Source: Achatina immaculata (Eukaryota; Mollusca; Gastropoda; Stylommatophora; Achatinidae). From it: DNA of 64,000 nt. Both the position numbers and the translations under genes were made by a program. The stretch lies in NCBI GenBank assembly GCA_009760885.1, contig CM019697.1:28946710-29010709 (forward strand), given 5' to 3'. How positions within the stretch are numbered: the stretch's first letter is position 1; each line of letters opens with the position of its first letter. The notes beneath the pieces are model-generated. The model did not search any database. It worked only from the letters and a program-made list of their open reading frames with translations, and had not been told where the DNA came from. This document shows positions 48,801-60,800 of the stretch, one piece after another.

Positions 48801-51800
48801 TCATGTTTCTCACTTCCTGAATATATTATTGTATATTTATCTGAGTTTATCTTCCCTGCACCTGTCCATCTAACTTCACTCATTCCTAATATGTTGATCT
48901 TCATCCTTTCCATTTCCATCTTTCCATTTTCTAATTTTCCAGCCTGGAATAAAGTTCTAACATTCCATGTTGCTATTTTGAACTTGCTATTTTTGCCACC
49001 AGTAGCTTGATGACGATCTGGCCTCACCTGTGGCTCGTGAGCTGCCCTACCGGACGAGGCTGTTCCAGAGGAACATCCATTAACGTCGTTCATGATGAAT
49101 CGATTAATCTGTTTAAGCATAATTATTCTTGGGAATTACAACAGTGGTTTCCCGTTGCCTTCTGTCGGTTTGTGTACGGACTATCCACTAGCCTTTGGAC
49201 TCCCTGTTCTACCTGCAAGGCAGCGGGAGCGAGAGGTTTTAAGGCGCCTCTGACCCGCCTGGTATTCCCTTCACTGAGCACCTGAGGCACTTTATAGGAG
49301 TAGTAGAGCCACCTACTACCCCACCTCGCTCTCTGAGTCTACCGCCAGTTGGTCCGCGCCTGCTTATTTGGATAACTCCTTATTCACAGGGATCCTCCAT
49401 ATCTGGAGGACTTTCACCATCCGCCACCTGTGACGCGCTGGGTTGGGGATGGTCGCCCCAGCTTTACCCAGAAGAAGAAAATACCAACAGTAATTTCAGT
49501 CTGGAATGTACCAATCATCTCGCACCACTCAGCGAGGTGAAGGAGACAGATATAGATGAATTATGGAATTCATACAGCACAGCCATAATGATAGCAGAAA
49601 AACCAAGTTCTGGACTGCAATCAACAAGTAGAAAAGCATGATATCAGATAACACATGCTTTTTGGAATTGCCATAGACTTTATAATGAAAAGATGCTGTA
49701 CAGGTAAAATAAGCATTGACTGGGTACATGGGACCGAAATAGAAGATCTTGATTTTGCAGATGACATAACTCTTATCAGTGACAATGTGAAATCAATGCA
49801 GGAAAAAACAAATCGCCTGTCTTCCTTGGCTAGCAAAATAGGTCTTGAAATTAACAAAGACAAAACAAAAATTATGAAATTTCTCATTAATAAAGAATGA
49901 AAAATATGCATAGAAGGAACAACTATTGATGAAGTAAACCAATTGGCATACTTTGGCAGCTACATAGACCAGGATGATGACACCAGAAAGGAAGTTAGAA
50001 TTGCAAAAGCAGCACTGTCCTTCAAAAATTTTTAGAACATATAGAATTCAAAAGTTATAAGCATAAAAACCAAGTTAAGATTATTCAGTTCGAATGTGGT
50101 ATCCACAATCATTTATGCATGCAAAAGCTGGAAATCAACTAAAGAAATAGACAAGAATTAGACTTTGAAAACAAATGCCTCAGGAAAATACTTGGTATAA
50201 AGTGGAATGAATTTAAGAACAACACAGAGATAAGACAGATTCATAATCAACAACCTTTTTCATTGGTTATCAGAATAAGATGGACATATGCAGGCCTTGT
50301 GATGAGAAGAAACAATCAGAGAATACCAAAACAAGCTATCAAGTGAAGCACAACAGGGTGAAGAAAAAGAGGTCGACCACGTGAAACTCTAAAGAGGATA
50401 TTGTTAAGAGTGATGAAGTTGAAAAACTCACCGAAAACAAGAAAATTTGGCAAACTATGCGAGCAATATGTGACCTTTAACAGCACGGGGAAGGATGTAA
50501 GTAAGAAGAAGATATATATGATGCATCAGGGATACATATATGCATACACACACAGATACATTATTAGGGAGGAATATAGTCCATCTCAAACAGATATTGA
50601 CAGAGTTTGTAGTTATAAGATTGAATATATACTTATGTTTTATTCATGAGATAGTAGGTCATCCAAAGATGGGCAGCTGAATAAGATAAACTTTTTTTAA
50701 AACATATCAAGCCTTGGTTTTTGAAGAATACAATTGCTTAAGCATTGGCTTTGTTTTGGATTGGATTTGAACAATGATCACAGATAAGGTGGAGCATTGT
50801 GCAGTAGAATTTTATGAATTAACTTGGCATTGCTGAAAAGGAATCTCTTGTTAAAGAGGAGAATATCAAGATGTTTGTCCTTATTTGTACTATGTGCTGC
50901 ATGTTTGTCATCTGTAAGCTTTACTGCTTGTTTTTTAAGTGAGTAAAGTCTTTTCATGTTTGACATGGAACAGTCATCCCAGATTGAGGAACAGTAGTCC
51001 AAGTTTGTTTATATCTGTGTTATGTAGTATATTTTTCAAGTGTCTGTCTTTAAGAAAGTGTTTAATTTTAGCAAATTGGTAAACTTTTTGTCCAGTGAGT
51101 TTGGTTAGATTGTCTACATGATGATTCTAGCTGAGGTAGTGGTCAGTCATGAGACCTAAAATTTTATGTTCATTAATATTTTGTATCAAGACCACTCCGC
51201 TTTGACCTTACAAATATACCAGAACAATACGGTATAGAAGTGAAGAACCGTTTCGAAATCCTGATGGCTGTACAGGAAGAGATGACACCAGATGAATTGG
51301 CTACGCAGGCCAAAGATATCTTAGTAACAACAGCTAAAGACATGGTTCCAGTAAAGAAAACACAAAGGAATAGTTGGATCACAGCAGGTACACTAGAACT
51401 GATAAAACAATGTAGAGAAATGAAGACGCAATGGAGAGTGACAAACAACAACAAAGATAAATATAAAACTTTAACAAAAGAAGTACGAAGAAACATAAGA
51501 AAAGACAAAAAACAATACATACAAGATTGTTGTGAAAGAATTGAAGAACATCAGAGGTGTGGAAGAGATAGTGAAATATTTAAAGAAATGAAGACATTGA
51601 CGAGAAATGTCACACCTAAGCTAAATGTAATTTGTGATGAGATGGGGAATACCCTGACAGAGACAGAGGAAATTCTGGAAAGATGGAAGGAATATTGCAA
51701 AAGAATGTATGAAACAACCGACTGTGGAAGCAGAAATCAACAGTGTGAATTATTATTGGAGGAGAAAGAACCCGAGCCGACAATGGAAGAAGTTTTATGG

Positions 51801-54800
51801 GCAATAAAGAGTCTGAAAAATGGTAAATCACCAGGATGTGATGAGATAACCGCTGAATTTATTAAAGCAGGAGGAAAGGAGTGTGCAACAATCTGTCATG
51901 CACTATGTAAAAAGATATGGCATTCAGGTATTTGGCCAAAAGAATGGAAAAGAACTGTATTCATACCACTGCCAAAAAAGGGTAACCTGAAATTATGCAC
52001 CAACTACAGAACTGTTGCCCTGATTAGTCATGCCAGTAAAATTCTGTTAAAAATCATAATGGGTAGACTTCGAAAGAAAATAGAAGAAGAAGTCAATATG
52101 GTCCAAGCTGGCTTCAGGCAAGGAAGAGGATCAAGAGATCATATATTCAATCTAAGATTAATAATAGAGAAATGCAGGGAGTTTAATGTGAATCTATATT
52201 TATCCTTTATAGACTACTCAAAGGCATTTGATTGTGTACAACACCAGAAACTTTGGGAAATAATGGAAAAAATGGGATTTCCAACACATTTGATACAATT
52301 AACATCACTGCTGTATTTAGACCAACAAGCAGCAGTAAGAATAAATGGTGAAACAACAAGTTGGTTTGACATAAAACAAGGGGTCCGTCAGGGGTGCATA
52401 TTGTCACCCTACTTATTTAACTTGTATACTGAAAATATAATGAGGAATGTTAGAGAAGATGTAGACAAAGAATATTACGCTGCCATAACAGTTGGAGGTT
52501 ATGAAATACCAGAGATTAGATATGCTGATGACACAGTATTGCTGTCCACAACACAAGAAGGAATGGAAAAACTAATTATGTCAGTCCGCAAGAACAGTGA
52601 AGAGCAGAACCTCTATCTTAATGCAAAGAAAACTAAAGTGATGACAACTGACAAAACAAACAAGGCAACTGAAATATGTATCAATGAGGAAAAACTGGAA
52701 GAAGTGGAGAGTTTTGAATATCTTGGATCACTACTAACTAATAATGGAGATACAATGAGGGAAATTAAAAGGAGGACATCTATTGCTCTTCAGAAAGTAA
52801 AACAAATAAAGAATCTGTGGAGAGGAGCAGACAGAACCACAAAAATAAGATTTTTAAGGGCATGCATCTTTCCTATCGCAACATATGCCTGTGAGACCTG
52901 GACACTTAACAAAACAGCTGAGAAGCACATAAATGCCTTTGAATGTAAATGCTATAGAAGAGTTCTCCAAATATCGTGGACACAAAAAAGAACAAATATA
53001 TCTATACTACAAGAGCTTAATATTGAAGAAGGCTGGCTAGTAAAGAGGATTAAAGAGAGAAAACTTAAATATTTTGGCCACATTAAACGTCATGATAATT
53101 TAGAGAAGACCGTATTGGAAGGATACATAATGGGAAAAAGAAAAAGAGGAAGACCGAAACGAAGATGGCTGCAAGACATCGTTGATGATCTGGAAATGGA
53201 TGCAGCAGCAGCAGGCCATCTTGCTCACAACCGAGAGGCCTACAGGAGTGCTGTTTGGGAGGCAAAGTTCCGCAAGGGACATGCAAAGGAATGAATGAAT
53301 GAATCTGTGAAGTTCCAGCATGGAGCTGTAGTGTTGCTATTAGTGAATTTGTTAATTTCTATCTTGTTGAAACAAGCATGGATTTTGTTTTACTGGTGTT
53401 TATGAGCATTGTTTTGTTGTTGCTCCAGTTAATTAGATTGTTTATTTCAAATTGAAGAGTTGACGAAGTTAATACAGTTGTTGTCACTAGTGTACATTGT
53501 GCAGTCATCGGCAAAAAAAATCACAAGATGATTTTTATAGATAAAGTGGAAGATCATTGATGTAGATGATGAAAAGGAGTGAACCAAGAATAGGTCCTCA
53601 TGAAATACTATTATCAACCACATATAAATTTGACTTTTTTTGAGGCAAACTACCTGTTGTCTGTTGGAAAGAAAGGGTGTAATAAATTTTGTTAAGTCCA
53701 GGTGTAATCTGCAAATCTCAAGCATCCTAACTAGGATTTCATGATCAATCATGTCGTATGCCTTTAAACAAAGACAGCACTATATAATTTATCATTATTC
53801 ATGTGTCATTTTTTGTGAGAGCTGTGTGGCAGGAATGTTGGGCATATTACTTGACTGACAGTCAACAGGCAAATCATTTTCTTACATATAATGTAAGGTT
53901 ATTTTTTTTTTGTATATGTTTTTCTAGGGGTTTTGGTAAAATAGACAGAATTTAAATTCGCCTGTAGCTTGAGAGATTTTTCTCTGAACCAGATTTAAAA
54001 AGGGGATATATTTTTGCAGTTTTAAAAGCCTGAGGAAAATGACATTGTGCAGTGCACTGATTGTAAATGTATGTTAGTGGAGAAGGAGAGAAGTATCATT
54101 GGCCCATCTTTAGAGTCTGATGACAGTTTGTGCATTCACAGTTTCTTTGAGGTGGTTTTTCTGGTATGTTTTGATAATATCAAGTTGTCAGAATTTTCCT
54201 GAAGAACTTGCATCCTTTGCCAAATCTCATTTCTTTTGTCCTTTTATAAGCATTTAAGATTTTTTAAACAAGGGTCTAGCACAGTCATAATTCCTATGTT
54301 AGATACTCCCATGCAGTCATCATGCAAGCTTCACTCAGTCCAAATATGGCGATGATGTTTGTAAATACTCCTTTCTTACGCTGGTTTTTGAAACCCACAT
54401 CTTAGATTATCTCTTACATACTTATGATGTATGTCTGATCTAAATAACTGATCTGCAGACATTATGGCATTACAGAGCCTGGCCTGCATCTGAATAATTC
54501 AAAGGTGTGATGTGTGTGCCATTTAAAAGATTCAAATCTTCTTGAAAGATACACACCAATCTATCAGCCACTCACTGTCTGTGAGATTCCCAGACTTCTG
54601 TAAATTTCTATGCATTGAAGTTTTAATTAAGAACCTGGTAAATAGAGGTATGTGCCCAAACACTTTGTTTACTATTTTTCAAGATTTATCACACCCTCAC
54701 TCATTAATTTGATTAATACATTTAGGTGCTTCTTTAAAAAAATGTCATCACAGAAATTTTTTTTACACATTAGCGCTGATTAATCAGCAGCCCTACCAAT

Positions 54801-57800
54801 AGTATTTATAAAGCATTTTAACTTTACAAAATTTAATGTATTCTATCTCTCTGAACCTTAAGTGCCCAGGGTACATGGGGCTTCCACAGGGTTTTCCACA
54901 AATGCCTGTCCTTCGCCTTTTTTTCTGCTCTTGCCCAGGTGAGTCCTCTATTGCTCAACATCCTTTCTGTTGTTCTTCTCCATGTCTCTTTTGGTCTACC
55001 CTTACTTCTGCTTCCCTGTGGTGTCCATCTTAGTGCTATTTTTGGTAGTGAGTTGTCAGTCATTCGGAGCACATGTCCCAACCATCGCCAGCGTCTTTCC
55101 TCAATAATTGTTGTCAGTGGTTTCATCTGCATTTCTGCTAATAAGATGTTATTTCTTATGGTGTTTGGCCAAAATATTTTTCTAATTCTTCATAAACATT
55201 TAGTCTGGAAAGAATTCAACTTGTTTTCTATGGTTTTGGTGATTTTCCAGCATTCACTTTCATAGAGTAATACACTTAGAACATTACTCTTAAATATCCT
55301 GATTTTCATATTTATGCTTAGTTTTTTTGATTTTCATATAGTCTGCAGCATTGCAAAAGCCTGGTTTGCTCTAGTAAGTCTGCTGTTGATGTCCTCTATG
55401 CTGTCTCCATTTTCTACTACTCTACTGCCAAGGTATACAAATTCATTGACCTCCTCCACTAACTTGTTATCTACTCTGAGTACATTTCTGTTGTTCACAT
55501 TTTGCTTCATTAACTTTGTCTTTCCTACGTTGATCTTTAGTCCTATGTTGTTTGCATTCTGAGTTAGCTTGTTTATTTTATCTTGCATATCTTTGTGACT
55601 GCTTGATAATAGACAAATGTCGTCCGCAAAGTCAAGGTCCTCCAGCACTGTGTCAAGGGTCCATTGTAATCCTCTGCGTTTGTCTGATGTTGCCTCCTTC
55701 ATTAACCAGTCTACTGCCAAGATAAATAATGTTGGTGATAGTACACATCCCTGTTTCACTCCTGTTTGTACCCTAAAGCTGCTGGAGGTATGTTCTCCAC
55801 AGATAACTTTACACTGAAAACCCTTGTATAGGGCTTTGATTACATTAACTATTTTATGGGGGAGGCCATGCCATCTTAGGATTTTCCACAGTGCATCTCT
55901 GTTGACACTGTCAAAGGCTTTCTCAAAATCTATGAATAATGCATATGTTGTGCTATGCCACTCATTTGCCTGTTCTAATATTTGTCTAAGTACAAATATG
56001 TGGTCTATGCATGATCTTCCTTTCCTAAATCCTGCCTGCTCTTTCCGAAGTTTTTCCTCAAGTGTTGGTACAATTCTGTTGATGATTATTCTGCAAAATA
56101 CTTTACTGGTGAGTGGCAGTAGGGTAATGCCTCTCCAGTTCCCGCAATCTCTGAGGTCACCCTTCTTTGGTAGTTTTACTATAAGCCCAGTTTTCCACTC
56201 CTCTGGGGCTTTTTCTAGATCCCAAATTTGTTGTAATATCCGGCAAAGTTGTTTTGGTGTTTCTGTTTCTTCTGCTTTCAACATCTCAGCAGTCACTTCA
56301 TCTTCACCTGGTGCCCTGTCTGAGTTTAGCTTCTTTATCGCATTCTTTACTTCATTTATTGTTATTGGTCCTGTATTGATGTTTAGTTCTGTTTTTGCTT
56401 CAGGTATGTCTATTGTTTGTGCTGCTTGTGTTCTGTTTAGTAGGGTGTTAAAGTGTTCCCTCCATCTTTCAATTTTTTCTCTTTCTCCACTGACCAGTTG
56501 TCCATTTTGTGTTCTTACTGCACTTTCACGTCTTGTGTTGAAGTTACCTGTCAAATGTATTCTATGGTTTGAAATAAAAAAACAATAAACTCATTAGCAG
56601 CTTTGTATGTTTGTTAAATCCACAAATGCATGAAAATTAGAAAAGTGTGACATTACTAGCATAGCTGTTTAGTATGACATTAGTGAAGTAGCTGTTAAGC
56701 ATACTTCATTTGGTGATTCCTTTGTATAGCCATGGATTTCATTACACAAACAGTTGTCTCAGTGAACCTTATATGTTGCTTGAAAATTTTAGTACGCTCT
56801 TTGGGGAGATTATAAAGATAGTATATGTGATAAAATTTTAGGAATTATAAATCTTTTTTTTTTTTTTCAGGAAATAGATGAGTTGCTTTCTGGAGGTCTG
56901 ACTGTTGAGGATGAAAATGATGTTTTAGCAGAATTGGATGAAATTATGAAGGTTGTTTTTTTTTAAAAATATACACAGTAGTTTATATTGGCAGCCAGGT
57001 TGGATGAGTGGTTAGGTGCTCAGGCTACTAATCCAGTGGTAACAGGTTCAAGTCCCAGCAGTGGGGATTTTTCTCTAGTACTGTCACACTGAAAAGACTT
57101 CAGGGGTCCACCCAGCCTCTAAAAATGGGTACCAGAGAAGTCTGGGAAGGTAAATGTGAATGGGTGTGATACTGGCCACATCACAGTTTCATGTGCTGAT
57201 GGTCTTGGAAATATGGGCCTAACACCATATCTGCAATGTGCTTTAATATGATTAAAACAGGGATTCAGTTTAAAAAAATAGTTTATATTATGAAGACAAA
57301 TGGATTTATTAGGTTTTTAACCTGACTAGTAAACAGTTCAAAACTGGTTATTTTTGTGTTTGGTTAATTTAAGACATGCACATTCATAGTATATAGAAAA
57401 TAAATAATGAATGCATATCTCATTTTTATGTGTCTTAGAATACTGTGGTGGCTAATGCTGAAGATGTCACATTACCTGATGTGCCTAGGGACAAAATCGG
57501 AGGTAAGATAATATTTTAAAAATTACCTATGTCAGTGTTTGTCATGAATATATGTGATAAAATAATGAAAAATACTTTTTTTTCAGTACAAATTGTTTAT
57601 TTTTAAAAGTATATTTAGCCCTTCTAGCTTGTAGACAGCTAAATATCAGCCTGGTGTTAAATGTTAGATATCATGAAACAGCTGATTTTTAGCTCAACAT
57701 CACACCAAAAATGCTTCCTGTTAAGAAAAATAAATAACAGCATCTCTGTTTTTTTTTATTGCAGCTCAGTTGGTTATTGATAGTTTGACATGGATTTTTT

Positions 57801-60800
57801 GGTGCATATATTTATTTTTGTCTTGTAAATGTCTGATCAAGATCCTCCATGTAGCTTTGGAAATGCATGCGGTCCCTGATTTCTTTCATTCATTCATTTG
57901 CATGTCCCTTGCGGAACTTTGCATCACTAACAGCACTCCTGTAGGCCTCTCGGTTGTGAGCAGGATGGCCTGCTGCTGATGCATCAATTTTCAGATTCTC
58001 AATGATGTCTTGCAGCCATCTTCACCTTGGTCTTCCTCTCTTTCTTTTTCCCATTATGTACCCTTCCAAGACAGTCTTCTCCAGATTACCATGACGTTTA
58101 ATGTGTCCAAAATATTTAAGTTTTCTCCCTTTAATCTGATTTACAACATAATATTACCTTATGACCATCCACAGTTGTGATTGATTGTCACTGTGAGTCC
58201 TTAAAGTCCAGAAACCATCAAATTTTACATTTTCTGCTAGAAGTCAGCCTGAAAATTGATACTGTACAGAGAAATTCATTTGACATTTGTTGTCAAAAGA
58301 GAAAAATGAAAGATAAACATTGAAGGTTCTGACTTTAAAGGGAAAGATTTGTAAGAAGTTAGGACAGCTTCGAAGTAGATTGTAAGGGGAGGAAAGGTGG
58401 TAGTTTTGGCCTACATAAAGTGTATATGTGTGGAAGTTGCAAGCACCTAGTTAGTCTACAATTAATAGTCAGTTTTTATATATAAGTGTGCTTGATGTTA
58501 ACCTTTTTATTTCTTGATATTTCATGTTTTCTAAAACACATTTTTAAAGACACTTATGATAACTCTATCTTAATGTGAAGAAAACTAAGTTGATGACAAC
58601 TGACAAAACAAACAAGGCAGCTGAAATATGTATCAGTGAGGAAAAACTGGAAGAAGTGGAGAGTTTTGAATATCTTTGATTACTACTAACTAGTAATAGA
58701 GATACAAGAGGGAAATTAAAAAGGGGACATCTATCACTCTTCAGAAAGTAAAACAACTAAAGAATCTGTGGAGAGGAACAGACAGAACCACAAAAATAAG
58801 ATTTTTTTAAGGGCATGCATCTTTCCCATCGCAACATATGCCTGTGAGATCTGGACCCTTAACAAAACAGCTGAGAAACACATAAATGCCTTTGAATGTA
58901 AATGCTACAGAAGAGTTCTTCAGATATCATGGACACAAAAAAGAACAAATATATCCATACTACAAGAACTTAATATTGAAGAAGACTGGCTAGTAAAGAG
59001 GATGAAAGAGAGAAAACTTAAATATTTTAGACACATTAAACGTCATGATAATCTAGAGAAGACCATCTTGGAAGGGTACATAATGGGAAAAAGAAAGAGA
59101 GGAAGACCGAAGCGAAGATGGCTGCAAAACATCGTTGATGATCTGAAATTAGATGCATCAGCAGTAAGCCATCTTGATCACAACTGAGAGCTGTTAGGGA
59201 GGCAAAGTTCCGGAAGCGACATACAAATGAATGAATGAATTTATGAGAGTGTAAGTGAATGCCAGGATAATGATAGAATACATAATTTCCACAGCATGCA
59301 AGGAGTTTATCACATTTTTTGCTCTTAAACTATGCCATTGACATTCAGAGACAGTACATTACACAGATTAGTGGTCTCTGTAGAAGGCAGACAGACTACA
59401 ATGTTGCAGTGAGTCAAACCACAGAAGATGCAGTACTCAACCTGAATAAGAGATAATGTCAGTGACCCATAGCTGACTACATGTTTCAGAGTTGGTGAAC
59501 GATAGCATATCAGGACCGTATTCTTCCTCCCACTGGACCTTTTGGAAACAGTAGTCTGGCCAAGTGAATAAGGATCACAGTGAGATGACAAACCCAGTCC
59601 CAAAAAATGTCAAGCTGAAGTTGGATGTGTGGGACCTAAAGGCACATAATTGCAACACAATGCCTTTTTGCAGGTGAATAAAGAAGAATCAAACCCCTTA
59701 TAATTGTCCACTAGCTGCTACAGTGCCTTGATTGGCATACCTGTCAGTAAGCCATAAAGTTGAGCCAAGAGGTTGGCATGCTCTATACATATCTTTCCTA
59801 TTCAAAATGGAGGGCTTTTGAGTCAGTTTCAAGGTGTCTTAGGTTCTACACAAAAGATTATAATATGATGATACAACAATCTAAATTTACAGCGACAGTT
59901 TCTCCTTTGTTAAAGATATACCCAGAGATATATGCTCATCATCCCAAACCACACCATCACTTTTGAAGAGTCACTTTTTATGCAGTTCTTGAAGGTTCAC
60001 AGGTGACCAGAATCTCATATTTTCTTTATTCATGAATCCTCTGACAAGTGAAAATGAATTTCATCATCATCAACAAATTGTTTAAGGTCTCTGGTTTTTT
60101 TTTCATAGCATGCCAAGTATGACAATAGAGAATTCAACCTGTGCTTCCTCATCTCCACTTAAAAGTTGTTGAGCAGTTTGGATCTTGTATGGATGAAATA
60201 TTATCATCTTCAGCATAAGACCTATAAAATTGTTCTCTTCATGTCTAAAAATCCAAGACTGCCAACACGCCAAAAATCATGGACTGCGTTGAAAAGCTTC
60301 TGTCACTCATTTAAGGATTTTGAGGGTGTGCACAGTTCATGGAGCTCCATGTTTCATATCTAATACATTACCCATTTCCTTGAATTTATTCACCCATACC
60401 GTTATTGTATTCTGAGATGAAACCTGATCATGCCATTGAAAATTGAAATGATATCTAAATCGATGCTAAACTTCAGTCACAGATTTTGTTTCGTAGTAAA
60501 AGTAAACAGTGCTGGTACAATGTGGCATAGTCCAATAATCCATTACAGCTGAGTTAAAATAGCATTATCTCCTTCCAGTGGGACACCAGTGATTACATTA
60601 TCAATGACTGAGCCAATTCAAATGTGAAACATTTATTGACTTGACCCTTAATGTGTAAGACAACATTAAACTTTCTGTTTCCAAACTCTTGCACTAACAC
60701 AAGTTGAGTATAGAATTTTGTTTTCTTTCAAATGAAAATTATATATATTTTTTTTCTTTTTGTTTTTCATTCTTATTCACATTTTAGAACCAACTGAGGA

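Larger units (their letters stand above)
45172..50515 (+). mobile_element. L-A LINE copy split by L-B and L-D insertions
   Basis: L-A pieces: 45172-45611 (EN middle, [22 protein letters not shown], to the KINSHN region), 46168-46187, and 49472-50515. The last piece starts with the linker [11 protein letters not shown]. It then jumps to RT (FADD near 49762; 49655-49900) and the thumb/C-terminus, ending AGCACGGGGAAGGATGTAAG near 50480-50499. Stops throughout. RT fingers and motif A are deleted near 49650. Confidence 0.82.
50696..54330 (-). mobile_element. L-H CR1-like LINE, interrupted by L-B
   Basis: Minus strand pieces at 53305-54330 and 50696-51186. In the right piece: [13 protein letters not shown] finger remnants near 53840, [20 protein letters not shown] near 53752, FFADDCTMY near 53500, and KTKSML near 53380. 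In the left piece: EHKILGL near 51165, [12 protein letters not shown] and HNAPPYL (50778-51002). The frame is broken in several places. L-B entered between the LHAGT and EHKILGL blocks. Confidence 0.82.

Noticed and set aside
46188..49471. Annotating the EN frames as a host 'craniofacial development protein 2-like' gene
   Set aside because: Such frames are RTE-type LINE endonucleases. RT motifs, tail and TSD show it is a transposon.
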